A stretch of 64,000 nt of DNA from JADJNY01 sp046349615 (GTDB lineage Bacteria; Planctomycetota; UBA1135; GCA-002686595). Below are positions 19,609-29,166 of the stretch, one piece after another; the first letter of the stretch is position 1; every line of letters begins with the position of its first letter. Both the position numbers and the translations under genes were made by a program. The stretch lies in contig JAXMBZ010000002.1 of NCBI GenBank assembly GCA_046349615.1, forward strand, positions 372,001 through 436,000. The letters are read 5' to 3'. Below the pieces are notes generated by a model. That model ran no database searches, was not told the DNA's origin, and worked only from the letters and a program-made list of their open reading frames with translations.

Positions 19609-20067
19609 TCAGGACGACGTCATCCACTCCATCGCGCCGTCGGGGAGCAGGTAGACGATCAACATCGTCCCGCCCGCGACCGTCGGCACGTGCGTCGAGC
19701 CCGCGGGCATCACGACCCAACCGGGCGGCTCGCCCTCGAACGTCGGCGCGCCGTCGATCGCGACGCAGAAGTTGACCTCGCCGCGCGGATGACGATGGCG
19801 CGGGCCCGCGCCGTTCATGAGCACGACGTCGATCGAGAACCCGAGCGTCTCCGGCCCCGCCTTCGCGACGCGGCCCCACTTCACGGGCAGCGCGCCGCGC
19901 TCGGCGACGCGGCCTTCCGCGAGGAGCCCTTTCAGCCCGCGCGCGACCTCCGCGGCGCGCGGTCCGTGCGGGTCGAGGCGGCGCGCGAGCTCCGCGCGCG
20001 CGGCGGGAGCGTCCGTGAGGTCGAGGCCCTGCGCGGCCTCGAGCAGGGGGCGAAAGGTGTCCAGCAT
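19609..20067 (-). CDS. DUF4863-type cupin-like protein
   Basis: A 152-aa cytoplasmic protein whose second half is cupin-like: GPRHRHPRGEVNFCVAID supplies two His and one Glu as metal ligands, and PPGWVVMPAGSTHVPTVAGG supplies the third His. The family includes enzymes annotated as 4-hydroxylaminobenzoate lyase, but most members are uncharacterised and nothing nearby suggests nitroaromatic metabolism. No Shine-Dalgarno precedes the ATG; a TAGGAT hexamer ends seven bases before it, which suggests a leaderless transcript. Confidence 0.7.
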   Translation of the reverse strand: MLDTFRPLLEAAQGLDLTDAPAARAELARRLDPHGPRAAEVARGLKGLLAEGRVAERGALPVKWGRVAKAGPETLGFSIDVVLMNGAGPRHRHPRGEVNFCVAIDGAPTFEGEPPGWVVMPAGSTHVPTVAGGTMLIVYLLPDGAMEWMTSS

Positions 20068-20074
20068 GCGCGCG

Positions 20075-20080
20075 ATCCTA
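20075..20080 (-). promoter_or_regulatory. -10 element TAGGAT, leaderless-type spacing
   Basis: TAGGAT on the minus strand ends 7 nt before the ATG of the DUF4863-type gene. A transcript start about 7 nt after a -10 element would coincide with the start codon. Confidence 0.6.
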
Positions 20081-20119
20081 CGGCGCGCGCGCGGCGCCGC
20101 AACGCCGAGGTGCGCGCGC

Positions 20120-21784
20120 TCAACGCGGACGGACCGCGCGCGCGAGGCGCACGATCGTCGCGCGCGCGAGCCCCGGCCCCGCGGGCACGTCGCGGTCCTC
20201 GAGCGTCGCGCGGCCGGCGCGCACGAGGAGGTCGAGCTCGCGCGGGACGCCGGGGTCGGGCTCGCCCTGCGCCCAGCACCACGCGCCGAGGTAGTCGGGC
20301 GAGCGCGGCAGGAAGAACTCGAGCGGCACGCCCTTGTCGTGGCCCGGCGACGCGCGCAGGAGCGGCCCCTCGCGCCGCGCGACCTCGCGATCGACGAGGC
20401 CGAACGGGTCGTGGATCCAGAGCTCGGTCTCGTACCCGACCGCGCCGATGTTCCCGAGCACGATCGACTCGTTCGGCTTCGTGCAGCGCGCGAGCGCGCG
20501 TCCGAGCACGCGCCACGCCTCGGCGCGCTCCTTCATCCCGCGCCATTGGTCGAGCTCGCTCTTCGAGCGCGGCTCGTTCCAGCGGAAGTGCAGCGCCTCG
20601 CGCAGGCCGACCGGGAGCGGCGCGAAGCCGAGCGTCGCCGCGCCGGAGAGCGCGACGGCGACCGCGGCCGCCGCGTGCAGCGCGCGTCCGCCGCGCGCGA
20701 GCCCCGCGGCGAGCGCGAGCGCGAGGAACGGCGTCGCGGGCACGAGGAAGCGGCCGAACGGCATGAAGTCGCCGCCCGTCCACACCGCGTACGCGAGCGC
20801 GACGAGCGTCATCGCGGCGGCGGCGTGCACGAAGCCGCGCGCTCCGATCGCTCCATCCCGCGCAGCGGCGCTCGTCGCCGACGCTTCGTTCGGCGCGGAC
20901 GCGCCCCGCGGCGACGCGGCGCGCGCTCCGACGACGCCGACCGCGAGCGCGGCGAGCGCGCCGGGCAGGGTGAGCGCCCAGGTCAGCGCGTACTTCGCGC
21001 CGCGCTCGAGCCGCAGCGTCGAGAGCCCCGCCTTGACGCGCGCGGTGTTCGGGACGAGCTCGCCGAACACGCTCCAGCGCCATGCCGCGGTCGCGAGGAC
21101 GGTGAGGAGCAATGCTCCACCGACGACCGCGAGCGCGCGGAGGCCGCGTCGACGGGCTTCGGCGGGCAGCGCGAGCTGCGCCGTGAGCGCCGCGGCGAGC
21201 GCCCACGCCGCGCCGTCCGCGCGCAAGAGGCTCGCGAGCACCGCCGCGCCGACGGCGCCGGCGACGCGCGGGCGCTCCGGAGCGACGACGAGGCGCTCGA
21301 ACACGCCGAACGTCGCGAGCGCGAACGGAACCGTCTCGAGCCCGCTCGTCGACCACACCGTGAACGTCGGCAGCGTCGCGAGGAAGAGCGCCGCCGCGGC
21401 GCACGGGACGAAGCCGACGTGCAGACGGCGGCTCGCGAGGCGCGCGACCAGCGCGAGCAGCGCCGCGCCCGCCGCGATCGACGTCGCGTTCGCGACGAGC
21501 GCCGGGTCGACGCCGAGGCGGATCCACGGGCTCGTCCAGAGCACCCAGAGGAGGTTCGAGAAACCCTCGACGGGCGGGCTCTCGCCGCGGTTGAAGACGA
21601 GGCCCGCGCCCTCGGCGAGGTGCCGCGCGTAGCGGAACGAGATGTAGGCGTCGTCGCAGGTGAACGCGAAGCGCAGCGCGCACGCGAGGAACACCGGCAG
21701 CGCGAGCAGCGTCGCGAAGAGCGCCGCGCGCGCCGACAAGTAACGCGCGGCGATCGGCGCGGCGGTGGGGGCGTTCGAGGACAA
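20120..21784 (-). CDS. GT-C-type membrane glycosyltransferase
   Basis: Inner-membrane protein of 554 aa with about ten hydrophobic segments in the first 390 residues and a soluble C-terminal part. The first external loop carries FTCDDAYISFRYARHLAEG (about 43-61) with the acidic DD pair of lipid-phosphate-sugar-dependent GT-C enzymes. It continues with LVFNRGE and VEGFSNLLWVLW, a pattern shared with arabinofuranosyltransferase-like proteins. The start is taken as TTG at 21784 because no ATG lies before the first segment; a GAAGG sits nine bases upstream and TACGCT 22 bp upstream. A link to the DprE1/DprE2-like pair at 55.5 kb is plausible but unproven. Confidence 0.75.
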   Translation of the reverse strand: MSSNAPTAAPIAARYLSARAALFATLLALPVFLACALRFAFTCDDAYISFRYARHLAEGAGLVFNRGESPPVEGFSNLLWVLWTSPWIRLGVDPALVANATSIAAGAALLALVARLASRRLHVGFVPCAAAALFLATLPTFTVWSTSGLETVPFALATFGVFERLVVAPERPRVAGAVGAAVLASLLRADGAAWALAAALTAQLALPAEARRRGLRALAVVGGALLLTVLATAAWRWSVFGELVPNTARVKAGLSTLRLERGAKYALTWALTLPGALAALAVGVVGARAASPRGASAPNEASATSAAARDGAIGARGFVHAAAAMTLVALAYAVWTGGDFMPFGRFLVPATPFLALALAAGLARGGRALHAAAAVAVALSGAATLGFAPLPVGLREALHFRWNEPRSKSELDQWRGMKERAEAWRVLGRALARCTKPNESIVLGNIGAVGYETELWIHDPFGLVDREVARREGPLLRASPGHDKGVPLEFFLPRSPDYLGAWCWAQGEPDPGVPRELDLLVRAGRATLEDRDVPAGPGLARATIVRLARAVRPR

Positions 21785-21916
21785 GGGGACGGACCTTCGG
21801 CGCGACAGCGTAGGGCCGCGCGCGAGGCGGAGCGAGAGCGCGCGGGCGCTCGGCGCCGAGCGGAGCGCGCTCCCTCCACCCGCCGAGCACGGTCGCCGAA
21901 CGCCGGCGGGCGCGCC

Positions 21917-22060
21917 GCGCTCCGCCTTCGAGCGCGGCAGGCGCGCCGTGCGGTGCGCTCCGCCTTCGAGCGCGGCAGGCGCGCCGTGCGGTGCGCTCCG
22001 CCTTCGAGCGCGGCGGGCGCGCCGTGCGGTGCGCTCCGCCTTCGAGCGCGGCGGGCGCGG
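21917..22060. repeat. 38-bp tandem repeat, about 3.8 copies
   Basis: Three full 38-bp units start at 21917, 21955 and 21993, followed by a 30-bp partial unit at 22031. The unit opens with GCGCTCCGCCTTCGAGCGCG. Units 1 and 2 are identical; unit 3 has one A-to-G change, shared by unit 4. As 38 is not a multiple of three, the array is unlikely to be coding. There are no spacers, so it is not a CRISPR array. Confidence 0.9.
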
Positions 22061-22130
22061 TTCCGCCTCGAATCCAGCGCTTCGCGCGCTTCGGTCGCGC
22101 GAGGGAGGCGCGCCGCATGCCGCGAGGCCC

Positions 22131-22136
22131 TAGAAT
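22131..22136 (+). promoter_or_regulatory. -10 element TAGAAT, leaderless-type spacing
   Basis: TAGAAT ends 10 nt before the ATG at 22147, in a region otherwise almost free of TA dinucleotides. Confidence 0.55.
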
Positions 22137-22146
22137 CCCGCGACCG

Positions 22147-24465
22147 ATGCCGACCGTCCTGCGCCGCGCGGGCTTCGCCCTCCTCGTGCTCGGCCTCGCG
22201 TTCTTCGCGCACTTCGCCGTGCTCCGCGCGGGCCCGACGGGCCGAGACGTCGGCGTCGCGGCGGCGCTCGAGCCGGGCGCGCTGCCGACGAGTGCGCAGG
22301 AGCTCCTCCCGCCTCCGCCGCCCGCGTTCGCGGCCGCGAGCCTGCGCGCGCTGCTCGCCGCCCCGGACCCGTTCGCAGCGTTCGGGCTCGCGCCGGTCGG
22401 GCCGTCCGGCGCGGTGCATCTCGCGAATCTCGCGCTGCTCCTCGTGCTCGCGCTCGCCGCGGGAGCGACGGCGCGGCAGGCGCTCGAACCGTGGCTCGGC
22501 GCGGACACGGCGGCGTGGTGCGGCGCGGCGACGACGCTCCTCCTCCCGCTGCACCCGCTCGCGGGCGCTTCGATCGCGAGCTTCGAGGCGCACGGCGTGC
22601 TCCTCGCGTGCGCGCTCGGCGCGGCCGCGAGCGCGGTGTTCCTGCGGGCGCGCCAGGTCCAGTCGCCGCTGCGCCTCGGCGCGGCCTACCTCCTGCTCGC
22701 GGGGAGCGCGGCGGCGGACCGCGCGGCCGTCGTGTTCGCGCTTTGGATCGTGATCGTCGAGTGGACCTCGACGCGCCGACACCGTCCGGCCGCGGCGCGC
22801 GTGCGCAGCGCGGCGATCACGCTCGCGAGCGCGAGCGCGGTCGTCGCGCTCGCGTGGCTCGGCCTGGGCGAACGCGAGGCGTGGGAGCTCGGCCCCGGCA
22901 GCGCGGCGGAGCTCGCGACCGGCGCCTTGGTCACGGGGCTCGAGAAGCTCGGCGTCCTGCTCCTCCCGGGAGAGAGCGCGGGGGAAGCGGCCGCGCGGCT
23001 CGTCGCGCTCGGCGCGCTGCTCCTCGTCGTCGTGCACCCGGCGCTCGTCGCCGCGCGTTCGGCGCCGCGCTCGTGGGGGTGGTTCGCCGCCGCCGCGTGC
23101 GTCGCGACGGGGGCGGCGCTCGCGCTCCATCCCCGCGTGCGGGTCGCGCCGGGAGAGCTGTCCGGCGCGCACGTGCTCGTGCCGGCGATCGCGACCTTCG
23201 CGATCGTGCTCGGGAGCAGCGCCACGGCGGTCGCGGGGACGCGGCGGAAGGTCCTGCCGATCCTGCTCGCGGTCGCGTGGACGCTGCACGGGCGGACGCT
23301 CACCGCGCCCTGGCCCGCGAGCGCGCGCGCGTTCGCCGAGTTCGCGGCCGAGGTCGACGACGCGGCGCGCCGGGACGGGCCGTGCGCGGAGCTCTGGGTG
23401 CTCGAGGAGCCCCGCGGCGGCGCGGGCGCGGACGTTCGCGGGGACGGCGCTCCTCCGCGCGCGGCGCACGCCGCGGACCGCGAGCCGTACCGCTACACGG
23501 CTCTGCGCGCCGACGAACTCGCCGAGATTCCGCGCAGCCTCGCCTGGGTGCTCCATCCGTTCGTCGACGCGGCGGCCGAGGGGCGCGTGGACCGTGCGCG
23601 CTCGACGCGCGTGCGCGCGCTCGACGCCGAGACGTTCGTGCTCGTCGCGCGCGAGCGCGAGTTCGCGCACGCGCGGGAACGCGGGCTCGTGTTGCTCGCG
23701 CCGCCCGAGTTCGCGTCGCGTGCGGACGACGCGGCGGCGCCGGGCTCCGCGGACGAACCGGAGTCCGACGTTCCGCCGCGCAGCGCGTGGAGCCTGCGCG
23801 TCGCGGCAGCGGGCGATCCGCCGAGCGCGCGCATCTGGCGCGGTGACGGACGCTCCGAGCTGCTCGACTGCGAACCGCTCACCGTGCGCGCGCTGCGGGT
23901 GAACGCGCTCTCGACGGCTTCGACCGTGGACGCGCCCCGACTCGCGTGGCGGGCGCGCGACGAGCGCCTCGACGGCGGACGCGCGACGGGCGCCTGGCTC
24001 GCGGGCGAATCCGGTCCGCAGGCGTGGTTCGACCTCGCCGCGGACCCGCGTTGGGTGCTCGGCCGACGCCTCGCGCGCGTGCAGCTCGAGGGCGAGCTCC
24101 GGCGCATCGTCAGCGCGGAACTCCTCGCCGACGCGCCCGCGCCCGACGCCCCGTATGCGTTCGAGCTCGCGATCGTCGACCGCGACGTGCGCGTCCCGGC
24201 TCCGCGCGGCGCGCTGCCGCGGCCGCTGCGCGGCGCGGCGGAGTGGTCGCTCGCCTTGCTCGACCCCGCGGCGCTCGCGAGCGCGCGGGTCGCGCTCGAG
24301 CCCGACGGCGCGGGCGGGCTCGTCGCGCGCGGCGGCCTCGCGACCCTGCGGCGGGCGCTCGATGCGCGGCGCGACGCGGCGGGCGAGCTCGCCTGGACGC
24401 TGGAGTACCGCGTCGGCGGCGTTACGCTCGTGCGTCTCGCCGGCCGGCGCGCCCGCGGCGACTAG
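22147..24465 (+). CDS. Large membrane protein of unknown function
   Basis: Unrecognised 772-aa protein. Residues 1-400 contain about nine hydrophobic segments, starting with FALLVLGLAFFAHFAVLR, in a layout like GT-C or TMTC-type membrane proteins. The acidic first-loop motif is not obvious. Residues about 400-772 are soluble, Ala/Arg-rich, with no known motif (for example WVLHPFVDAAAEG and AWFDLAADPRWVLGRR). It diverges from the GT-C gene across the tandem repeat and ends five bases before queF. No Shine-Dalgarno is present; the start is supported by the TAGAAT element. Alternative upstream starts inside the repeat region are unlikely. Confidence 0.65.
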   Translation: MPTVLRRAGFALLVLGLAFFAHFAVLRAGPTGRDVGVAAALEPGALPTSAQELLPPPPPAFAAASLRALLAAPDPFAAFGLAPVGPSGAVHLANLALLLVLALAAGATARQALEPWLGADTAAWCGAATTLLLPLHPLAGASIASFEAHGVLLACALGAAASAVFLRARQVQSPLRLGAAYLLLAGSAAADRAAVVFALWIVIVEWTSTRRHRPAAARVRSAAITLASASAVVALAWLGLGEREAWELGPGSAAELATGALVTGLEKLGVLLLPGESAGEAAARLVALGALLLVVVHPALVAARSAPRSWGWFAAAACVATGAALALHPRVRVAPGELSGAHVLVPAIATFAIVLGSSATAVAGTRRKVLPILLAVAWTLHGRTLTAPWPASARAFAEFAAEVDDAARRDGPCAELWVLEEPRGGAGADVRGDGAPPRAAHAADREPYRYTALRADELAEIPRSLAWVLHPFVDAAAEGRVDRARSTRVRALDAETFVLVAREREFAHARERGLVLLAPPEFASRADDAAAPGSADEPESDVPPRSAWSLRVAAAGDPPSARIWRGDGRSELLDCEPLTVRALRVNALSTASTVDAPRLAWRARDERLDGGRATGAWLAGESGPQAWFDLAADPRWVLGRRLARVQLEGELRRIVSAELLADAPAPDAPYAFELAIVDRDVRVPAPRGALPRPLRGAAEWSLALLDPAALASARVALEPDGAGGLVARGGLATLRRALDARRDAAGELAWTLEYRVGGVTLVRLAGRRARGD

Positions 24466-24469
24466 CCCC

Positions 24470-24820
24470 ATGACGACCCGCCCCACGAAGTCGCTCGATT
24501 CGTTCCCGAACCCGAAGCCCGGCCGCGAGTACGAGATCCGGTTCGAGTGCCCGGAGTTCACCTGCCTCTGCCCGAAGACCGGCCAGCCCGACTTCGCGAC
24601 GATCCGCATCCGCTACGTTCCCGCGGAGCGTTGCGTCGAGCTCAAGAGCCTCAAGCTCTACCTCTGGTCCTTCCGCGACGAGGGCGCGTTCCACGAGGCG
24701 GTCACGAACCGGATCCTCGACGACCTCGTCGCCCTGCTCGCGCCGCGCCGGATCTCGGTCGAGGGCGACTTCGCGGTTCGGGGCGGCATCCGAACCGTGG
24801 TCGAGGCCCACTTCCCCTGA
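24470..24820 (+). CDS. queF: NADPH-dependent 7-cyano-7-deazaguanine reductase QueF
   Basis: Short (type I, YkvM-like) nitrile reductase of 116 aa that converts preQ0 to preQ1 in queuosine synthesis. The active-site Cys34 and Asp41 lie in FTCLCPKTGQPDF, and the family motif ELKSLKLYLWSFR follows, with GAFHE near residue 77. The ATG lies five bases after the previous stop, so it may be co-transcribed with the upstream membrane protein. No other queuosine genes are present in the window. Confidence 0.95.
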   Translation: MTTRPTKSLDSFPNPKPGREYEIRFECPEFTCLCPKTGQPDFATIRIRYVPAERCVELKSLKLYLWSFRDEGAFHEAVTNRILDDLVALLAPRRISVEGDFAVRGGIRTVVEAHFP

Positions 24821-24831
24821 CCGTTCCCTGG

Positions 24832-24837
24832 TAGATT
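24832..24837 (+). promoter_or_regulatory. -10 element TAGATT, leaderless-type spacing
   Basis: TAGATT ends 7 nt before the ATG at 24845. No Shine-Dalgarno can fit between them. Confidence 0.6.
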
Positions 24838-24844
24838 TGGGGGA

Positions 24845-27800
24845 ATGTCCCGCCCCGAGTCGATCCTCTCGGCCCTCCTGCTCCTGACCTTCGCAGCGCT
24901 CCCCGCGGCGGCCCAGCGGCCCTCCGTCCCGATGCCGGACGAGCCCGTGCCGTTCGACGACGCGTTCGGACGCGCGCTCGACTTCGACACGTCCGCCGTG
25001 CGCCCGATCGCCTTCTCGCAGGACGAGCAGCGCCTCTACGTGATCAATTCGTCGGGCGCGCGCCTCGCGAGCTTCGACGTCGCGACGTTCACGCGCGTCG
25101 GCGAGATCGCGATCGGTCTCGGCGCCGCGTCCGTCGTCCGTCGCCCGGGTACGGACGAGCTCTGGGTCGTCGACCGCGTCGGCTCGTGCGTCGACATCGT
25201 CGACCCCGCGCTCGGCGCGATCGTGCGCACGATCCGCGTCGGCGCCGAGCCGCACTCGCTCGTGTTCGATCCCTCGGGCACGCGCGCGTGGGTGACGTGC
25301 TCCGCGCAGGAGCGCGTCGACGTCGTCCGCACGTCGGATTACTCGGTCGTCCGCTCGCTGCGGATCCAGGCCGAGGGACCGCGCGGCATCACGTTCTCGA
25401 ACGGCGCGGCGTGGTGCGTTCCTCTGCTCTCCGGCAACAACACGGCGCCGCGCGGCACGCTCGCCGATCCGAACGACGTGCGCACGGTCGAGCGCGTCGT
25501 CGGTCCGGGACTCGTGCCGCTCCCCGATCGCGACCTCTTCCGCGTGCTCCCCGGCGCGCAACCGACGCTCGATCGGATCGACCCGGGTGCGACGCAGACC
25601 GGGCTCGGCACGATCTTGTTCGACGTCGTCGCCCGGCCGGGCACGAACGAGCTCTGGATCCCGAACACGGACGCCCTGAACTCCGAGCGCACGGGCGAGC
25701 GCGACTTCGTCGACGGCCAGGTCGTGCGCAATCGGATCACGATCGCCGATGCGACCGGCGCCGCGCCGCGTATCGTCGACCTCGACGCGCTCGCGCCCGC
25801 CGGCGCGAAGTGCGCGCAGCCGACCGGCCTCGACTTCGACCCCGTGCGGCCGCGCGCGTACGTGTGCAGCTACGGCAGCGACCTCGTCACCGTGCTCGAC
25901 GTGTCGAGCTCGACGCCCGCGTGGCTGGGCGTCGTGCGCATCCCCGCGAAGCAGGTCTATCCGCGCGGCAGCGGGCCGCGCACGTGCGTGGTCGACTCGG
26001 CCGGGCAGTTCCTCTACGTCTACCTGCAGCAGGACAAGGCGCTCGCGCGCATCGACCTCGCGGCGCTTCCCGCGAGCGGGCCGTTCGACGTCGCGGTCGG
26101 TCCCGGCGCGAACCTCGGGTTCGAGCTGCTCTCCGGCGCCGAGCGCCTCGGGCGGCACCTCTTCAACGAAGCGAACCTCTCCAAGTCGGGCACGTCGTCG
26201 TGCGCTTCGTGCCACGTCGACGGCCACACCGACGGGCTCGCCTGGGACCTCTCGAACTACCTCGATCCGCAGGGCACGGCGCGCGACCTGCTCCACCTCG
26301 GGGTCGACGTCAAGGGCCCGCTCGTGACGCAGTCGACGGTGCGTCTCGAGGAGACCGGCCCGTACCACTGGCGCGGCGAGAAGCGGCGCCTCGAGGAGTT
26401 CAATGCGTCGTTCACGACCCTGCTCGCGCACGAGGTCGGCGGCGTCCCGAGCGACATCGGCGGCGACTTCCAGTACCTGAAGCACTACGTGAACCGGCTC
26501 GCGCTCCTGCCGAACCCGCGCCAGCGCCTCGACCGCTCGTGGTCGCAGTCGGAGCTCCGGGGAGCGCAGCTCTTCCGCACGAAGCCGGTGCTGAACGGGC
26601 TCGCGTGCGCGGATTGCCACACGCTGCCGCTCGGTTCGTCGGGCGAGGTGCTCGCCGAGACCGCACCGGGCGTGCTCGGTTCCGCGGACGTCCCGTCGCT
26701 GCGCGGAGTCGCCGACAAGCTCTCGGCGGCGCACACGATCGGCGGCACGTTCGGGACGCGCACCGAGCTCGGCGCGGGTCTGATGCACGGCGGTGCGTTC
26801 GCGACGCTGCACGAGGCCGCGCGGCTCGAGGACGCCGCGGGGACTCCGCGCTTCGCGCTCACGCCGCAGGAGGCGATGGACGTCGAGTCGTTCCTGCTCG
26901 CATTCGACACCGGGATCGCGCCCGCGGCGGCGTACCAGGCGACCGCGCACGCGGCGAACGCGTCGGCGGTCGAGACGAACGAGCTCGCGACCCTGATGGA
27001 GGAAGCGCGGCGCGGACGCTGCGACCTCGTCGCGCTGCGCACGCCCGCGCTGCTCCCGAGCGGCGGCTTCCAACTCCTCGCCGCGCTCTACGAGCCCGCG
27101 ACCGGGCACTTCCTCCAGGCTTCGTCCGCCCTGCCGTTCCTCGTGCCGCACCAGTTGATCGTCGAGGCGCAGACGGGCCGCCCCGTGACGTTCCTCGGCG
27201 TCCCGCGCGGCACGGGGCTGTGGCTCGCGCTCGACCGCGACCTCGACGGGCTCTACGACCTGGACGAGCTCGCGCTCGGTCTGAGCCCGGAGTTCGGCAA
27301 CCAAGACCTCGACGCGTTCCCCGACGGGTACGAAGTGCGCTGGGTGCTCGATCCCTTCGTCTTCACGCCGACCTCGGCCTGCCCGGACACGCAGCCGCCG
27401 CACCTCGTGCGGCCCGTGCGCCTCGTGTACGCGACGACGAACACGCTGAAGTTCGAGTTCGAGACCGACGAGGTCTGCCAGGCGTTGATCGCGGCGAACG
27501 GTCAGTATCCGGTGCAGCGCCTCCCGCTCGCCGCGCACAAGGACACGTACTTCTCGGTCGTGCTCAACGACCTCGAGCCGGACACGGATTACGTGCTCGA
27601 CCTCACGTTCAAGGACCCGAAGGGCAACACGTTCGTCGACCACAGCGCCCGGTTCCGCACGCGTCCACGCGTCGTCGCGGCGCCGGCGTGCATCGGCGCG
27701 ATGGACTTGTCGGTGGCGTACCCGCCCACGGGACCGACCGCGCAGTGCGTCGTCGATCTGAGCCTCGGCTCCGTCCCCGCGGGAGCGGGCTACGTCGTCC

Positions 27801-28033
27801 TCGGCTCGCTCTACTACGAAGACGCGGCGGGCGTGCCGACCGCGGTGCACGCGGACCTCACCCACGTGACCGACGCGAGCGGGCGCGCGGTGTTCCGCGT
27901 GGCGCTCGCGAGCCTTCCGGTCACGGGGAGCGGCCGGCTGCTCTTCGTCGTCCACGACGTCACCGCGCCGCCGGGCGCCGCGGCCTACGTGCGCGCCTAC
28001 GACACCGCGACGACCGCGTCGATCTCGTACTGA
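24845..28033 (+). CDS. Exported beta-propeller / c-type cytochrome multidomain protein
   Basis: Secreted protein of 1062 aa. A signal peptide (ILSALLLLTFAALPAAAQ) precedes a YVTN/YncE-type beta-propeller (about 30-420; repeats such as RLYVINSSGARLASFDV and FDPSGTRAWVTC). Two haem c sites follow, CASCH at 453-457 and CADCH at 588-592, in a part resembling di-haem cytochrome peroxidases. Around residue 800 an Asp-rich DRDLDGLYDLDELALG segment looks like a Ca-binding dockerin/thrombospondin type-3 unit. A fibronectin-III-like domain follows (ETDEVCQALIAANG, LEPDTDYVLDLTF). The protein probably performs periplasmic or surface electron transfer; substrate unknown. It is transcribed alone and converges with the adenosine deaminase gene. 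Confidence 0.85.
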   Translation: MSRPESILSALLLLTFAALPAAAQRPSVPMPDEPVPFDDAFGRALDFDTSAVRPIAFSQDEQRLYVINSSGARLASFDVATFTRVGEIAIGLGAASVVRRPGTDELWVVDRVGSCVDIVDPALGAIVRTIRVGAEPHSLVFDPSGTRAWVTCSAQERVDVVRTSDYSVVRSLRIQAEGPRGITFSNGAAWCVPLLSGNNTAPRGTLADPNDVRTVERVVGPGLVPLPDRDLFRVLPGAQPTLDRIDPGATQTGLGTILFDVVARPGTNELWIPNTDALNSERTGERDFVDGQVVRNRITIADATGAAPRIVDLDALAPAGAKCAQPTGLDFDPVRPRAYVCSYGSDLVTVLDVSSSTPAWLGVVRIPAKQVYPRGSGPRTCVVDSAGQFLYVYLQQDKALARIDLAALPASGPFDVAVGPGANLGFELLSGAERLGRHLFNEANLSKSGTSSCASCHVDGHTDGLAWDLSNYLDPQGTARDLLHLGVDVKGPLVTQSTVRLEETGPYHWRGEKRRLEEFNASFTTLLAHEVGGVPSDIGGDFQYLKHYVNRLALLPNPRQRLDRSWSQSELRGAQLFRTKPVLNGLACADCHTLPLGSSGEVLAETAPGVLGSADVPSLRGVADKLSAAHTIGGTFGTRTELGAGLMHGGAFATLHEAARLEDAAGTPRFALTPQEAMDVESFLLAFDTGIAPAAAYQATAHAANASAVETNELATLMEEARRGRCDLVALRTPALLPSGGFQLLAALYEPATGHFLQASSALPFLVPHQLIVEAQTGRPVTFLGVPRGTGLWLALDRDLDGLYDLDELALGLSPEFGNQDLDAFPDGYEVRWVLDPFVFTPTSACPDTQPPHLVRPVRLVYATTNTLKFEFETDEVCQALIAANGQYPVQRLPLAAHKDTYFSVVLNDLEPDTDYVLDLTFKDPKGNTFVDHSARFRTRPRVVAAPACIGAMDLSVAYPPTGPTAQCVVDLSLGSVPAGAGYVVLGSLYYEDAAGVPTAVHADLTHVTDASGRAVFRVALASLPVTGSGRLLFVVHDVTAPPGAAAYVRAYDTATTASISY

Positions 28034-28053
28034 CGTCCGGCCGCCGTGCGCGC

Positions 28054-29160
28054 TCAGCCCGCGCGCTCGGCCTCGGCGCGCAGCTTCGCGTACCCCGGCT
28101 TGATCCGGTCGAAGATGATCGCGATGCGCTCGTCGTAGTGGATGAAGGCGGACTTCATCCCGTTGATCGTGATCTTCTCGATCTGATCGAGGGAGCAGCC
28201 GAAGTGCTCGACGGCGAGCATGAGCTCGTCCGTCATCGACGTGCGGCTCATCAGCCGGTTGTCCGTGTTGAGCGTGACCCGGTAGCCCTTCTTCATGTAG
28301 TGGGGGAACGGGTGCTGCGCGAGCGCGGGCGTCGCGCCGGTGTGCACGTTCGACGAGAGGCACACCTCGATCGGGATCCGATGGTCGAGGACGTACTGCG
28401 CGAGCGGCCCGAGACGGATCACCTCGTTGCCGTAGAGCACCATGTCCTCGATCAGGCGCGTGCCGTGCCCGATGCGGTGCGCGCCGCAGTACTGGAGCGC
28501 CTGCCAGATGCTCTCGACGCCGAAGCTCTCGCCCGCGTGGATCGTGATCGCGAAGTTCATGCGCTTCACGAGCTGGAACGCGTCGATGTGGTGCTTCGCC
28601 GGGTGGCCGGCCTCCTCGCCCGCGAGGTCGAAGCCGACGACGCCGTGGTCGCGCCACGCGACGGCGAGCTCCGCCATCTGGTAGGAGAGCATCGACGAGA
28701 GGTTGCGCATCGCGCAGACGATCACGCCGACGCGCACGCCGTGGTCTTCCTCGCCGCGCCGCAGCCCCTTCATCACCGCGGTCATCACGCCGTCGAGGCC
28801 GAGGCCCTGCTGCGTGTGGAAGTGCGGCGCGAAGCGCACCTCGGAGTACACGACGTTGTCCTTCGCCATGTCCTCGGCGAATTCGTACGCGACGCGCTCG
28901 ATCGCCTCGGGCGTCTGCATCAGCGCGATCGTGTGGCGGAAGCCCTCGAGGTACTGCGCGAGGCTTCCGCGCGCGGCGCCGGCCGCGAACCAGTCCGCGA
29001 GCTTCGCGGGGTCCCGCTCGGGGAGCTCCTTGTATCCCGCGGCCGCGGCGAGCTCGAGCACGGTGGTCGGCCGCAGTCCGCCGTCGAGGTGCTCGTGGAG
29101 GAGGACCTTGGGAGCGCGGCGGACGAGATCACGCGTGGGACGGAGGAGCGCGGGCTGCAT
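28054..29160 (-). CDS. add: Adenosine deaminase family protein
   Basis: Zn-dependent purine deaminase of 368 aa (adenosine to inosine). Ligands and catalytic residues are visible: HEHLDGG (His22, His24), ITIHAGES (His and catalytic Glu), HRIGHGTR and the LNTDNRLMS segment in place of the more usual NTDDP. Length matches the family. No Shine-Dalgarno precedes the ATG; TAGAGT ends six bases upstream. Adenosine is the most likely substrate; adenine or an S-adenosylhomocysteine-derived nucleoside is possible. Confidence 0.92.
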   Translation of the reverse strand: MQPALLRPTRDLVRRAPKVLLHEHLDGGLRPTTVLELAAAAGYKELPERDPAKLADWFAAGAARGSLAQYLEGFRHTIALMQTPEAIERVAYEFAEDMAKDNVVYSEVRFAPHFHTQQGLGLDGVMTAVMKGLRRGEEDHGVRVGVIVCAMRNLSSMLSYQMAELAVAWRDHGVVGFDLAGEEAGHPAKHHIDAFQLVKRMNFAITIHAGESFGVESIWQALQYCGAHRIGHGTRLIEDMVLYGNEVIRLGPLAQYVLDHRIPIEVCLSSNVHTGATPALAQHPFPHYMKKGYRVTLNTDNRLMSRTSMTDELMLAVEHFGCSLDQIEKITINGMKSAFIHYDERIAIIFDRIKPGYAKLRAEAERAG

Positions 29161-29166
29161 GGCGAG

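Larger units (their letters stand above)
21785..22146. other. Divergent intergenic region with tandem repeats
   Basis: This 362-bp stretch between two divergent membrane-protein genes has no supported gene. It holds a TACGCT -10 candidate for the minus gene (21812-21807), a 38-bp tandem repeat (listed separately) and a TAGAAT -10 element for the plus gene. Confidence 0.7.

Noticed and set aside
21917..22060. CRISPR array
   Set aside because: Units are directly adjacent without spacers and no cas genes are present.
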